A stretch of DNA of 43,422 nt from Dyella sp. ASV21. Its GTDB lineage: Bacteria > Pseudomonadota > Gammaproteobacteria > Xanthomonadales > Rhodanobacteraceae. Shown here in pieces: positions 23,863-32,175 of this stretch. Within the stretch, counting starts at the first letter, position 1. Each line of letters starts with the position of its first letter. The position numbers and the translations under genes were made by a program. Under the pieces are notes generated by a model. It saw only the letters and a program-made list of their open reading frames with translations. It made no database searches and had not been told where the DNA came from. The stretch spans positions 52,501 through 95,922 of the forward strand of contig NZ_JAELTT010000011.1 of NCBI RefSeq assembly GCF_016428975.1, in the 5' to 3' direction.

Positions 23863-24063
23863 TCAGAACAGGGTCTGGCGGGCCTTGGGCATCAGTACCA
23901 GCACCAGCGTGGCAAACGGGCCGAACACCAGCGACAGCAGAAACCACAACAGGCCGCTGCGATTCTTGCCCTGGGCCAACCCCGCATTGATAAGCGCCAG
24001 CGTGCCCCAGCCCACGAACCAAGGGGTCGCCCGGCCGTCGGCCAAGATGGAAAGCTCGTTCAC
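23863..24063 (-). CDS. small membrane protein of unknown function
   Basis: A 66-residue protein with two hydrophobic segments: about 13-26 (PWFVGWGTLALINAGL) and about 34-57 (SGLLWFLLSLVFGPFATLVLVL), ending in a basic tail. It probably sits in the inner membrane. GTG 24063 is chosen because AGGAG lies seven bases upstream; an upstream in-frame ATG (24123) would add a basic, non-hydrophobic stretch and lacks a ribosome site. Sequences of this kind occur in xanthomonads as conserved hypothetical proteins, but I cannot name a family. Confidence 0.75.
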   Translation of the reverse strand: MNELSILADGRATPWFVGWGTLALINAGLAQGKNRSGLLWFLLSLVFGPFATLVLVLMPKARQTLF

Positions 24064-24227
24064 TACCTGTCTCCTGTGCTGCGCGGGATGACGATCCACC
24101 CCGGGGCGTCGCCAAGCAGCCATGCTAGCAAGCCAGGACGCAATCTCCCGTCGCGCCCGTCCTGTGGATCAGGCGAGCTTAATGCGGGAGCGGTATGCTG
24201 GCCGCTTCGATGTCAGAAGGAATTTCC

Positions 24228-25256
24228 ATGCGTGGATGGCGCCTGTTAACGCTCGGTCTGGTTTTCGCAACGCTCGCGGCCCCGGCCGTGGCCGCCAAGC
24301 CCCCTGCCAAAACCGCGACGCCACCGGTCGACAAGCCGGCCTCCACACGGAACCAGGCGCTGCTCGCGTTCCAGAAAGATCTGGTGAGCGTGATCGCCCC
24401 GCAGGCCGCCCCGCTGCCCCTGCTGGGCGGAGCCCTGCTGGCCCGTCCGCTGAAGGACCTGCCGGAATTCAACAGCTTCCACACCCTGATTTCGCGCGCC
24501 TCGCAAGCTGAAGGCGCGGGCCCCGAGATCAATTGGGTGCGCCTGAGCGATTGCGATGCCAAGGCCGACGGCTGCCCCAACGTGGACGCCATGAACGCGC
24601 TGGTCAAGCAAGCACCGGACAACGCCGCCGTGTGGCTGCTCAAGCTCGGCCAGGACTTGCGCGACGGCAAGAACGATGCAGCCCGCGAAGACGTCGCCAA
24701 GGCCGCTTCAGCCAAGCTGTACGACGATTACACCGGCACCAGCCTCAAGGCGCTGGCCACTACGGTCACCCTGCTGCCGCCGCCGCCGGCGGTCATCAAC
24801 CCGCTGTCGGCCACCGGGGCCGTCGGGGTACAGGTGATGATGGTCTTCGGCCTGGCCGAGACCCAGCCGCAGCCGGGCCTGCAAGCCACCTCGCGCTTGT
24901 GCGAGGAGGGCAGCGGCGACGCCGCGCTCAAGGCCGACTGTCTCAAGCTGGGCAAGGTGCTGGAATGGAGCTCCAGCCCGTTGGCCCGCTCACTTGGCCT
25001 GCATCTGCGCGAAGTGCTGGCCGACGACCCGTCCCAGCAGGAGGACGCCCGCCATGCCCGCCGCAACCTCGTGTGGCAGGTGCAGAATTTCGCCCAGTTG
25101 TCCGCCCGTGCCCAGGGCGACGCCGCGCTGGCGCAGCACCTGTTGTCGCTGGCCCGCTCGGGCGGCACCGAGATGAGCCTGATGCTCACCGCGCTGCACG
25201 ACTACAACATCAACGTCGACGCCCCGGCCGACTGGCAGCCGAACAAGGCCAGTTGA
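24228..25256 (+). CDS. exported protein of unknown function
   Basis: A 342-residue protein with a clear signal peptide (RGWRLLTLGLVFATLAAPAVAA, cleavage near residue 22), then a Pro/Thr-rich linker to about residue 40. The mature part is Ala/Leu-rich with mostly helical character and may include TPR-like helical repeats, and it holds three Cys (in SDCDAKADGCPN and SRLCEEG) that could form disulfides. I do not recognise a family. ATG 24228 is supported by AAGGA seven bases upstream. First of five collinear genes (to 28979). Confidence 0.8.
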   Translation: MRGWRLLTLGLVFATLAAPAVAAKPPAKTATPPVDKPASTRNQALLAFQKDLVSVIAPQAAPLPLLGGALLARPLKDLPEFNSFHTLISRASQAEGAGPEINWVRLSDCDAKADGCPNVDAMNALVKQAPDNAAVWLLKLGQDLRDGKNDAAREDVAKAASAKLYDDYTGTSLKALATTVTLLPPPPAVINPLSATGAVGVQVMMVFGLAETQPQPGLQATSRLCEEGSGDAALKADCLKLGKVLEWSSSPLARSLGLHLREVLADDPSQQEDARHARRNLVWQVQNFAQLSARAQGDAALAQHLLSLARSGGTEMSLMLTALHDYNINVDAPADWQPNKAS

Positions 25257-25324
25257 TCCGCGCTTGCCTCGCTGCCCCAACCATCGTGTAGGCTTGGCCC
25301 AAGCTTGGACACAGGGGCAGCGAG

Positions 25325-25957
25325 ATGCTGACGGTACTGGTAGCAAGCAGCAAAGGCGGTTGCGGCAAGAGCACGCTGGTCACCCAGCTGGCTTCGCATT
25401 GGGCGCAGGATGGCAAACGCACCGCCATCGTCGATGCGGACCGCCAACAATCGGGCTATCGCTGGGCCGCGCAACGACCGGACAACGTGCCCGGCGTGCT
25501 GGCGCTGGAAGGTGGTCGCAGGGCGCTGGACAAGCTCCCCGCCGACACCCAGCGCGTACTGATCGACACCCCCGCCGGTTCGCAGGAACGCGACCTGGAA
25601 CCCTACCTCGAAAAGGCCGACGTGCTGCTGGTACCGGTGCTGCCGTCAACCTTCGATCTCGATGCCACGTTCGACTTCCTGCAGCACCTTTCGCAGATCA
25701 ACCGCATCAAGCGCGGCAAGCTGCCGGTGGGCCTGGTGGGCAATCGCCTCAAGCCGTGGACCAACGCCAGCCAGGACGCGATGGCCCGTGTCGCCGAGCA
25801 GTCCCCCTTCCCAGTGGTGGCGCAGCTGCGCGATAGCCAGGCCTACGTGCTGTTGACCGCATTGGGCAAGGGAATTTTCGACTACGCATCCGAGAACGTT
25901 CGCAGTCACCAGGAGGATTGGAAACACCTCCTGCGCTGGATCAAGCGCCAGCAATGA
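25325..25957 (+). CDS. ParA/MinD-like ATPase
   Basis: A 210-residue ATPase of the ParA/MinD class. The deviant Walker A motif KGGCGKST is at residues 10-17, the A' motif VDADRQQSG follows, and the Walker B type strand VLIDTPAG at about 79-86. No helix-turn-helix extension or partner parB gene is present, so it is an orphan ParA, probably positioning something other than the chromosome. ATG 25325 follows an AGGGG ribosome site. Lies 68 bp after the exported protein gene and 39 bp before sixA. Confidence 0.88.
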   Translation: MLTVLVASSKGGCGKSTLVTQLASHWAQDGKRTAIVDADRQQSGYRWAAQRPDNVPGVLALEGGRRALDKLPADTQRVLIDTPAGSQERDLEPYLEKADVLLVPVLPSTFDLDATFDFLQHLSQINRIKRGKLPVGLVGNRLKPWTNASQDAMARVAEQSPFPVVAQLRDSQAYVLLTALGKGIFDYASENVRSHQEDWKHLLRWIKRQQ

Positions 25958-25996
25958 ATCACGCGGCCAACCACGGCCGATCTAGGAGCACATGTC

Positions 25997-26470
25997 ATGC
26001 ACGAACTCATCCTGTTGCGCCACGCCGAAGCCCAACCGGCCACTGCCGGAGGGGAGGACCCCCATCGGCGCCTGAGTGGGCGCGGCGAGCAGGAGGCGCG
26101 GGCAGCCGGCCAATGGCTTGCCTCGCACGGGGTCAAGCCGGACCGCGTCCTGTGCTCGCCCTCCGAACGCACGCGCGACACCGCCAAGCTGGCTCTGGCG
26201 TCGCTGCCGCACGCGCCCGCCCCGCAATTGTCCGACGACATCTACGACGCCACGCCCGGCGAACTGCTGGCGCTGCTCGACCAGCATGGCGATGCCGGCA
26301 CTGTCATGTTGGTGGGCCACAATCCGGGCATCGAGCGCCTGGTGGCGCTGCTGGTGGAAGGTCGCTCCGACGAATTCCGCGGCATGCCGCCCGCCGGCCT
26401 CGCCGTGCTGCATCTCAATGGCCCGCTTGAGCCGGGCAACGCGCGACTGGACGCTTTCTGGTCACCCTGA
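25997..26470 (+). CDS. sixA: SixA-type phosphohistidine phosphatase
   Basis: A 157-residue histidine phosphatase (phosphoglycerate-mutase superfamily). The catalytic motif LLRHAEA at residues 6-12 carries the nucleophilic His9, the Arg in SPSERTRDTA is the second phosphate ligand, and VGHNPGIE contains the second catalytic His. SixA in E. coli acts on phosphorelay/phosphotransfer proteins; the target here is unknown. ATG 25997 has AGGAG eight bases upstream. Collinear with neighbours. Confidence 0.92.
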   Translation: MHELILLRHAEAQPATAGGEDPHRRLSGRGEQEARAAGQWLASHGVKPDRVLCSPSERTRDTAKLALASLPHAPAPQLSDDIYDATPGELLALLDQHGDAGTVMLVGHNPGIERLVALLVEGRSDEFRGMPPAGLAVLHLNGPLEPGNARLDAFWSP

Positions 26471-26485
26471 TCGGAAGCTCCGTGC

Positions 26486-27091
26486 GTGCTCTACATGCCG
26501 TCGATCTTTCCGTGGAACGGTCACCGGCTCGCCTGGATGGCCGTGGCGTTGGCAGGGCTGATCCTCAACGCCCTACCCGCCCATGCGGCCGACTACCGCA
26601 TCAACCCCGCACGCTCGCATGCCGACTTCGGCGTCCGCCTGTTCTGGCTCAGCCAGATCGGCGGACGCTTTGAGGAAATCGACGGCGACGTCACCCTGAG
26701 CAGCCTGCACGACACCGCCGTGGTGGATGCGCGCATCACCGTGGACAGCATCCGCATGGGCTCCGAGCGGGTTCGCCGCTGGGTGTTGGCGCCAGAGTTC
26801 TTCGACGCCTCGCGCTACCCGTCGATCCATTTCGTGTCCGAGCCCATTGCGCTGGCCATGCTGGAAAAGGGCGGCGACCTGGATGGCACCCTCACTCTGC
26901 GCGGCATCACCCGGCCTGCGCGCTTTGAACTATTGCCATCGCGCTGCCCGCTGGAAACACCCCAGCAATGCGTGATCGCGGTACGCGGCACCATCCAGCG
27001 CAGCGACTTCGGCATGAACGGACACCGCACCGCGCTGTCGGACAACGTGGAACTTGGCCTGATGATCAGCCTGGATTACGCCAAGCGATAG
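26486..27091 (+). CDS. YceI family periplasmic lipid-binding-like protein
   Basis: A 201-residue YceI-type protein. A signal peptide ends at about residue 34 (LNALPAHAA), and the mature part has the lipocalin-like YceI pattern: DYRINPARSHADFGV at the start, FDASRYPSIHFVS and the DGTLTLRGITRPARF repeat strand in the middle, and DFGMNGHRTALSDNVELG near the end. YceI proteins bind polyisoprenoid-like lipids; the ligand here is unknown. The start at GTG 26486 has GGAAG nine bases upstream; ATG 26495 is an alternative. Lies 15 bp after sixA. Confidence 0.88.
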   Translation: MLYMPSIFPWNGHRLAWMAVALAGLILNALPAHAADYRINPARSHADFGVRLFWLSQIGGRFEEIDGDVTLSSLHDTAVVDARITVDSIRMGSERVRRWVLAPEFFDASRYPSIHFVSEPIALAMLEKGGDLDGTLTLRGITRPARFELLPSRCPLETPQQCVIAVRGTIQRSDFGMNGHRTALSDNVELGLMISLDYAKR

Positions 27092-27113
27092 CAAGCATCC
27101 GTATCATCGCCTC

Positions 27114-28979
27114 ATGCGCCAACGCGGGATCGCCCTTTCCCTATTGCTTGTTGCGATCCTGCTCTCGGCGGGATGCAGCGTGGCGCCTTCGCGCGTGCGT
27201 CGCGCCGATGCCATCGTGGCGAACACGGTGGTGCGCACGCTGGACTGCCCGCGGGAGGACCACTGCGCCATCGATTCGCCACTGCTCGATGCCGCGCGCC
27301 AGGCCTTGGCGGACTCCACCGACGCCGAGCCGGTGCACGTGGTCACCCTGCTCAACGACAGCGAGGCGGCGATGGTCGCGCGGCTCAACCTGATCCGCGC
27401 CGCCCAGCACAGCATCGACGTACAGACCTATATCTGGGATCAGGACGACACCGGCCAACTGGTGCTCAACGAGCTGTTGCAGGCGGCACGTCGCGGGGTG
27501 AAGGTGCGCATCCTGGCCGACCAGCTGTTTTCCTTCGGCGACTCCGCCCTGCTCCAACGCCTGGCCAGCGCGCACGAAAATCTCGAAATACGCCTGTACA
27601 ACCCCACCTTCCATGAGGCGCAAACCTCCGCCGTCGAGTTCGGCGCCGGCATCGTGTGCTGTTTCATGAAGTTCAACCAGCGCATGCACAACAAGCTGCT
27701 GCTGGTGGACGACACCATCGGCATCACCGGCGGACGCAATTACCAGGATCGCTATTTCGACTGGGACAACGAATTCGACTACGTCGACCGCGACGTGATG
27801 GTCGGCGGCCCCGCCGCCCGCGCCATGGCCAGCAGCTTCGATACCTTCTGGACGCACAAGCGTGCTGTTCCGCTCACGCAACTGCGCGACGTCAATCGCC
27901 GCATCCTCGATAGCGAACCCCCGGGTCCCTGGCCGGCGCCGCACTATGCGCATCCGCAACGCGTGGCGCGCGTGCAGGAGGAGGCAGAGGACGACGACTG
28001 GCTGGAAGACGCACTCGTCTCGGAAACCCTGCGCACCGGTCGCGTGGACTTCTTCAGCGACCTGCCGGCCAAGACCCAGGACCCGCAAAAGCGCAGCGCG
28101 CACGAATTCACCGCGCACGTGATGCGCATGGTCAACGCCGCCCAGCGCGAGGTCGTGCTGCAAACGCCCTACCTGGTGCTCAGCAAGCGCGCGCAGGACA
28201 TCTTCAGCAAGCTGCACCAACGCGACACGCCACCACGCATCGTCGTGTCCACCAACTCGCTCGCGTCCACCGATGCGTTTGCGGTCTATGCGATCTCCTA
28301 CAAGCACCGCAAACGCTACCTCAAGGATTACGGTTTCGAGATCTACGAGATGAAGCCGCACGCGGCCGGCCCCACCGACGACAACGCCGACGCCGCCGAC
28401 GATGGCGGCCCCATGCCAACGTCCCCCGGCATGACCAAGGTACGTCGGCGCATCGGTACCGAGCGTGGCCTGCTCGGCAGCCACGGCAGCACCCGCCGCA
28501 ACCGGCCCGCGCCGCTCACCAGCGAAGGGCGCCGCTTTGGCCTGCACGCCAAATCCATCGTGGTGGATGACGACTTCGCCATGGTCGGTTCGCACAATTT
28601 CGATCCGCGCTCGGACCACTACAACACCGAGGCCGGCGTGATCGTGTACGACGCCCGCTTCGCCAACGAGCTGCGCGAGAGCATCCTGCGCGACACCCAG
28701 CCGGAGAATGCCTGGGTGGTGGGACCGCGCCAGCAGAGCGAATTGAGCATGGCCATCGGTGACGTTTCCGCCAGCCTGCCCGTGTTCGACCTGTGGCCGT
28801 ACCGCTACGCCACCAGCTACGAACTCAAGGCCGGCTGCACGCCAATGCGCCCCAGCGACCCGGGCTTTTTCGCCTGCTACACGCCGGTGGGCGATTTCCC
28901 GGAAGTGGCGGTGTCTCCCAAGCTGGTTTACACGCGCCTGATCACGGCGTTCGGGGGCGGTGTAAAGGGCATTCTCTAA
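27114..28979 (+). CDS. phospholipase D family lipoprotein (cardiolipin synthase C-like)
   Basis: A 621-residue PLD-superfamily enzyme, probably a lipoprotein: the signal ends in LLSAGC with Cys21 as lipidation site. The two HKD active-site motifs are HNKLLLVD (H192, K194, D199) and HAKSIVVD (H478, K480, D485), each followed by the GG/GS-N element (TGGRNY; GSHNF). Layout and length fit the YmdC/ClsC group, which makes cardiolipin from phosphatidylglycerol and phosphatidylethanolamine; other PLD-type roles are possible. A low-complexity Asp/Ala insert lies near residue 425. Last of five collinear genes beginning at 24228. Confidence 0.9.
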   Translation: MRQRGIALSLLLVAILLSAGCSVAPSRVRRADAIVANTVVRTLDCPREDHCAIDSPLLDAARQALADSTDAEPVHVVTLLNDSEAAMVARLNLIRAAQHSIDVQTYIWDQDDTGQLVLNELLQAARRGVKVRILADQLFSFGDSALLQRLASAHENLEIRLYNPTFHEAQTSAVEFGAGIVCCFMKFNQRMHNKLLLVDDTIGITGGRNYQDRYFDWDNEFDYVDRDVMVGGPAARAMASSFDTFWTHKRAVPLTQLRDVNRRILDSEPPGPWPAPHYAHPQRVARVQEEAEDDDWLEDALVSETLRTGRVDFFSDLPAKTQDPQKRSAHEFTAHVMRMVNAAQREVVLQTPYLVLSKRAQDIFSKLHQRDTPPRIVVSTNSLASTDAFAVYAISYKHRKRYLKDYGFEIYEMKPHAAGPTDDNADAADDGGPMPTSPGMTKVRRRIGTERGLLGSHGSTRRNRPAPLTSEGRRFGLHAKSIVVDDDFAMVGSHNFDPRSDHYNTEAGVIVYDARFANELRESILRDTQPENAWVVGPRQQSELSMAIGDVSASLPVFDLWPYRYATSYELKAGCTPMRPSDPGFFACYTPVGDFPEVAVSPKLVYTRLITAFGGGVKGIL

Positions 28980-28985
28980 GAACGC

Positions 28986-29492
28986 TCAAAGGCTCGCCGC
29001 ACTGTCCTCGAAACGCATCACCAGACGGCCGCTCAATCCCTCCGGGTGATCCGCCGGCACCGCAAAACGCCAGCCAAGCACGGTGCGCACCGCGCGCGCA
29101 TCCAAGCCTGCATCGCCACTACTGTGCGCCACGCTGGCCTGCTGCACGCGGCCGGTGCCGTCCACGCGCAGGCTGAGCTCGACCTTGCCCTCCCGCCAGA
29201 CCTCACGCGTCCAGAGGCCAGCCGACAGCGACGGCATCTCCAGCGGGGTCAATTCGGGAACAGGCTCGGGGCGTGTCGCCGTGGCCGCCGGCGCGGACGT
29301 GTCCGCGGCATCCACGACTCGCGCACCGCGCGGGTGCCTTCGCAACAGCGTGCGCACCTTGCTCGCGTGCGCCTCGGCGTGGCCCGGTGGTCCGGCCCAT
29401 GTATCGGTCAACGTGCTGAGCCAAGCCGTGCCTGCCACGCCCAGGATCAGGGCGAGCAAGCTCAGGCCAAACGTGGTGCGCAGTCGCAACAT
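28986..29492 (-). CDS. TonB C-terminal domain-like protein
   Basis: A 168-residue bitopic protein with an N-terminal membrane segment (about 8-27, GLSLLALILGVAGTAWL) and a periplasmic part. Residues about 110-160 (VELSLRVDGTGRVQQASVAH, then ARAVRTVLGWRFAVP) resemble the TonB C-terminal domain. The Pro-rich spacer is short and no exbB/exbD genes are adjacent, so it may not be a true energy transducer. Converges on the PLD gene with a 6-bp gap, and follows the thiolase gene by 31 bp on the same strand. Confidence 0.78.
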   Translation of the reverse strand: MLRLRTTFGLSLLALILGVAGTAWLSTLTDTWAGPPGHAEAHASKVRTLLRRHPRGARVVDAADTSAPAATATRPEPVPELTPLEMPSLSAGLWTREVWREGKVELSLRVDGTGRVQQASVAHSSGDAGLDARAVRTVLGWRFAVPADHPEGLSGRLVMRFEDSAASL

Positions 29493-29523
29493 GCCCTTCC
29501 GCGATGCGCCCGACGACGAGCGC

Positions 29524-30807
29524 TCAGCGCTCGAGGATAGCGGTGACGCCCATGCCGCCCGCGGTGCAGATGGAAATCAGGCCACGGCCCGAACCCTTCT
29601 GTTCCAGCAACTTAGCCAGCGTGGCGATCACGCGCGCGCCCGTGGCGGCGAACGGATGACCAGCGGCGAGGCTGGAGCCGTTCACGTTGAGCTTGGCCGG
29701 GTCGATGGCGCCCAGCGGCTGGTCCAGCCCCAGGCGGTTCTTGCAGTAATCCGCGCTCTCCCATGCCCGCAGGGTGCACAGCACCTGGGCGGCAAAGGCC
29801 TCGTGGATCTCGTAGAAATCGAAGTCCTGCAGGGTCAGGCCATGGCGCGCCAGCATGCGCGGCACAGCGATGGTCGGCGCCATCAACAGGCCCTCGCCGT
29901 GGACGAAGTCCACCGCGGCCACTTCCGCATCGCGAAACCAGGCCTGCACCTTGAGGCCACGCTGGTTCGCCCACGCTTCGGTGCCCAGCAGCACGGCGGC
30001 GGCGCCATCGGACAGGCCGGTGGAATTGCCCGCCGTGAGCGTGCCGTGGCCGGAAGTCTTGTCGAACGCCGGCTTGAGCGTGGCCAACTTGTCCAAGGTG
30101 GAATCCGGACGCAGGAAACCGTCGCGCTTCAAGCCGCGGAACGGCACCACCAGGTCCTCGAAGAAGCCGGCGTCGTAGGCAGCCGCCAGCTTGTGGTGGC
30201 TATCCAGCGCCAACTGGTCCTGCGCCTGGCGGCTGATGTGCCATTCCTTGGCCATCTTCTCGCAGTGATCGCCCATGGACATGCCCGTACGCGGCTCGGC
30301 CACGCCCGGGAACGCCGGCTTGAACTCCTTGAAGGAAAAGCCCTGGGTGGCGGCGCGCAGCTTGTCCTGCCAAGACTTGGCGCGGTTCATCGCCAGCAGG
30401 CGCTTGCGCAGGCGCTCGCCCAGCACGATCGGTACGTCGCTGGTGGTGTCCGAACCGCCGGCAATACCGGCTTCGATCTGCCCGGTGGCGATCTTGTTGG
30501 CGATGATGATGGCGTTGTCCAGCGAGGTACCGCAGGCGCGCGCCGTGGTGATGGCCGGCGTGGTCGGGGCCAGGCCCGAAGAGAGCACCGCCTCGCGGGC
30601 CAGGTTCCACTCCGAGGAGTGCTTGATCACCGCGCCCATGGCCACTTCGCCCAGCTCTACGCCGTGCAAGCCATAGCGCTCCACGAGTGCCCCCAGCACC
30701 TTCACCGACATGCCGAAATTACCGACATCGGCGTAAGCGGTGTTGTTGCGGCAGAACGGAATACGTACGCCGCCGATCACACCGACGCGCTTGAGCGTGT
30801 TGTCCAT
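29524..30807 (-). CDS. fadI: acetyl-CoA C-acyltransferase (FadI-like thiolase)
   Basis: A 427-residue degradative thiolase that cleaves 3-ketoacyl-CoA in fatty-acid beta-oxidation. The nucleophile Cys92 is in TTARACGTSLDNAI, the substrate loop NVNGSSLAAGHPFAATG holds the His, and the second catalytic Cys414 is in CTAGGMG at the C-terminus. Length and the long loop are typical of FadI (about 430 residues) rather than FadA (about 390); no fadJ partner is in the window. ATG 30807 is chosen because DNTLKRVGVIGGVRIPF is a typical thiolase start; the longer TTG/GTG-type extension overlaps the divergent gene region. Confidence 0.92.
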   Translation of the reverse strand: MDNTLKRVGVIGGVRIPFCRNNTAYADVGNFGMSVKVLGALVERYGLHGVELGEVAMGAVIKHSSEWNLAREAVLSSGLAPTTPAITTARACGTSLDNAIIIANKIATGQIEAGIAGGSDTTSDVPIVLGERLRKRLLAMNRAKSWQDKLRAATQGFSFKEFKPAFPGVAEPRTGMSMGDHCEKMAKEWHISRQAQDQLALDSHHKLAAAYDAGFFEDLVVPFRGLKRDGFLRPDSTLDKLATLKPAFDKTSGHGTLTAGNSTGLSDGAAAVLLGTEAWANQRGLKVQAWFRDAEVAAVDFVHGEGLLMAPTIAVPRMLARHGLTLQDFDFYEIHEAFAAQVLCTLRAWESADYCKNRLGLDQPLGAIDPAKLNVNGSSLAAGHPFAATGARVIATLAKLLEQKGSGRGLISICTAGGMGVTAILER

Positions 30808-30888
30808 GGCTGGAACAGTCCAAAAAAGCCGAGTCCACAAGGCTAACCCGCTCCGCCACGGCACGGAAGCCCAAAAACCCCCGAATGC

Positions 30889-30894
30889 TAGAAT
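30889..30894 (+). promoter_or_regulatory. candidate extended -10 element
   Basis: TGCTAGAAT combines a TG extension with the -10 hexamer TAGAAT, 30 bp upstream of the GTG start at 30925. Extended -10 elements can work without a strong -35, which is absent here. Confidence 0.45.
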
Positions 30895-30924
30895 TTGGTT
30901 CTTTGCCGTTCGGGTTTGTCATCC

Positions 30925-32052
30925 GTGGAAGCTCAAACACTCGTCGCCCTGCCCGTCGTGCTGGCCCTGGAACTGTCCGCCGGCGATGCCCATGCGCGGC
31001 GCACGCTAAGTCGCGATGAAGCGGCCGAACTGGCCGCACTGATTGCCGCCGACCTGCACGGCCTGGTGCCCCAGGTAAGCGAAGCCCGCCTGGCCGTGGC
31101 CGGTGCGCTGTTCGATGCGGTGGAGTTGCTGCGTCCCGGCTTCCCGGTCTGGGCCACCCTGGACGAACTGGCCCGTCGCGTGCCCCGCGGGCATCTGGAG
31201 AACGTCGTGGCCTTTGGCACCCACGAAGGCCACATGCCGGCGCAGCCGCTGGAGCCCGAAGCCATCTACGCCGATGGCCCCATGCGCCTGCTGCCGATCT
31301 CGCTGTTGGCGCCCGAGGCACTGGTCGAAAGCCTGTCCGACCAACTGGAAGTGGAACTGGTGGGCCGAGGCGAAGCCGGCGCCCGTACCTCGGACTGGCT
31401 GATGCGCACGCTGGGCGTCCGCCTGGAGCACGCCCGCTATCTCAGCCGCAACGACCTGCTGGCGCTTACCTGCGTGCAGTACGAGCACGTGAACCTGGCG
31501 CCGCTGTGGACCTTGCTGGAGGCCGCCCTGCTGACCCCGTACCGCGACGAGGCCACCCTCAGCGCGCGCGGCCTTACCCTGCACTACCGCGAGGGCAAGG
31601 TGCAGGCGCAGTCGCCCGCCCACTGGCTGCGCCAGCAAAGCGGGCCGCTTGAACAGCGTGCGCACGACATGGCGGGCATCGTCTTCGAGCTGCGCCAATA
31701 CGCCGCCCTGTTGGATGCCCACCATCTGCCGCTGGTGCTGACCGATGGCGTGCCCACGTCCGGCTATCTGCTGGAAGCCCTGGCCGACGCCGACCCGGCC
31801 TACGATGCCCCGGCCCTGTACGCCCACGAGGCCCCCGGCCTCGGCGTGGTGGCGGTTACCCTGGCCCAGCGCGGTGATGGCGGCCGCGCCCGCGTGCTGG
31901 CCCACGGCTACCCGCTGCACCCCAAGGCGCTGGGACCGCTGGTGGCGGCCCTGGCCGACCGCTTCGACGTGGCTCCGGACCTGCACGCGCTGGGCCGCAT
32001 TCAACTGGACGCCGACGGCCAGCTCGGCGCCCCGGACACGCCGCTGCACTGA
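30925..32052 (+). CDS. conserved protein of unknown function (375 residues)
   Basis: A soluble, Leu/Ala-rich protein without signal or membrane segments. I do not recognise a family. Conserved-looking stretches are FGTHEGHMPAQPLEPEAIYA near residue 95, GPMRLLPISLLAPEAL, and LSRNDLLALTCVQYEHVN near residue 175; the C-terminal half has SGYLLEALADADP and VLAHGYPLHPKALGPLVAAL. GTG 30925 fits the candidate promoter 31 bp upstream; the in-frame start at 30895 would overlap the -10. Divergent from fadI with a 117-bp gap. Confidence 0.75.
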   Translation: MEAQTLVALPVVLALELSAGDAHARRTLSRDEAAELAALIAADLHGLVPQVSEARLAVAGALFDAVELLRPGFPVWATLDELARRVPRGHLENVVAFGTHEGHMPAQPLEPEAIYADGPMRLLPISLLAPEALVESLSDQLEVELVGRGEAGARTSDWLMRTLGVRLEHARYLSRNDLLALTCVQYEHVNLAPLWTLLEAALLTPYRDEATLSARGLTLHYREGKVQAQSPAHWLRQQSGPLEQRAHDMAGIVFELRQYAALLDAHHLPLVLTDGVPTSGYLLEALADADPAYDAPALYAHEAPGLGVVAVTLAQRGDGGRARVLAHGYPLHPKALGPLVAALADRFDVAPDLHALGRIQLDADGQLGAPDTPLH

Positions 32053-32175
32053 GCGGCAAGCGCGCGCCTCGTCACAAACAAACCGGGCCTGCGTCGCGTA
32101 CCGGCTGCACAGCCGCCCGCACTTAGCGCATGATGCCCGGGCAGGGCGCGGGGGAGCGTCAACGGCGGACCATCG

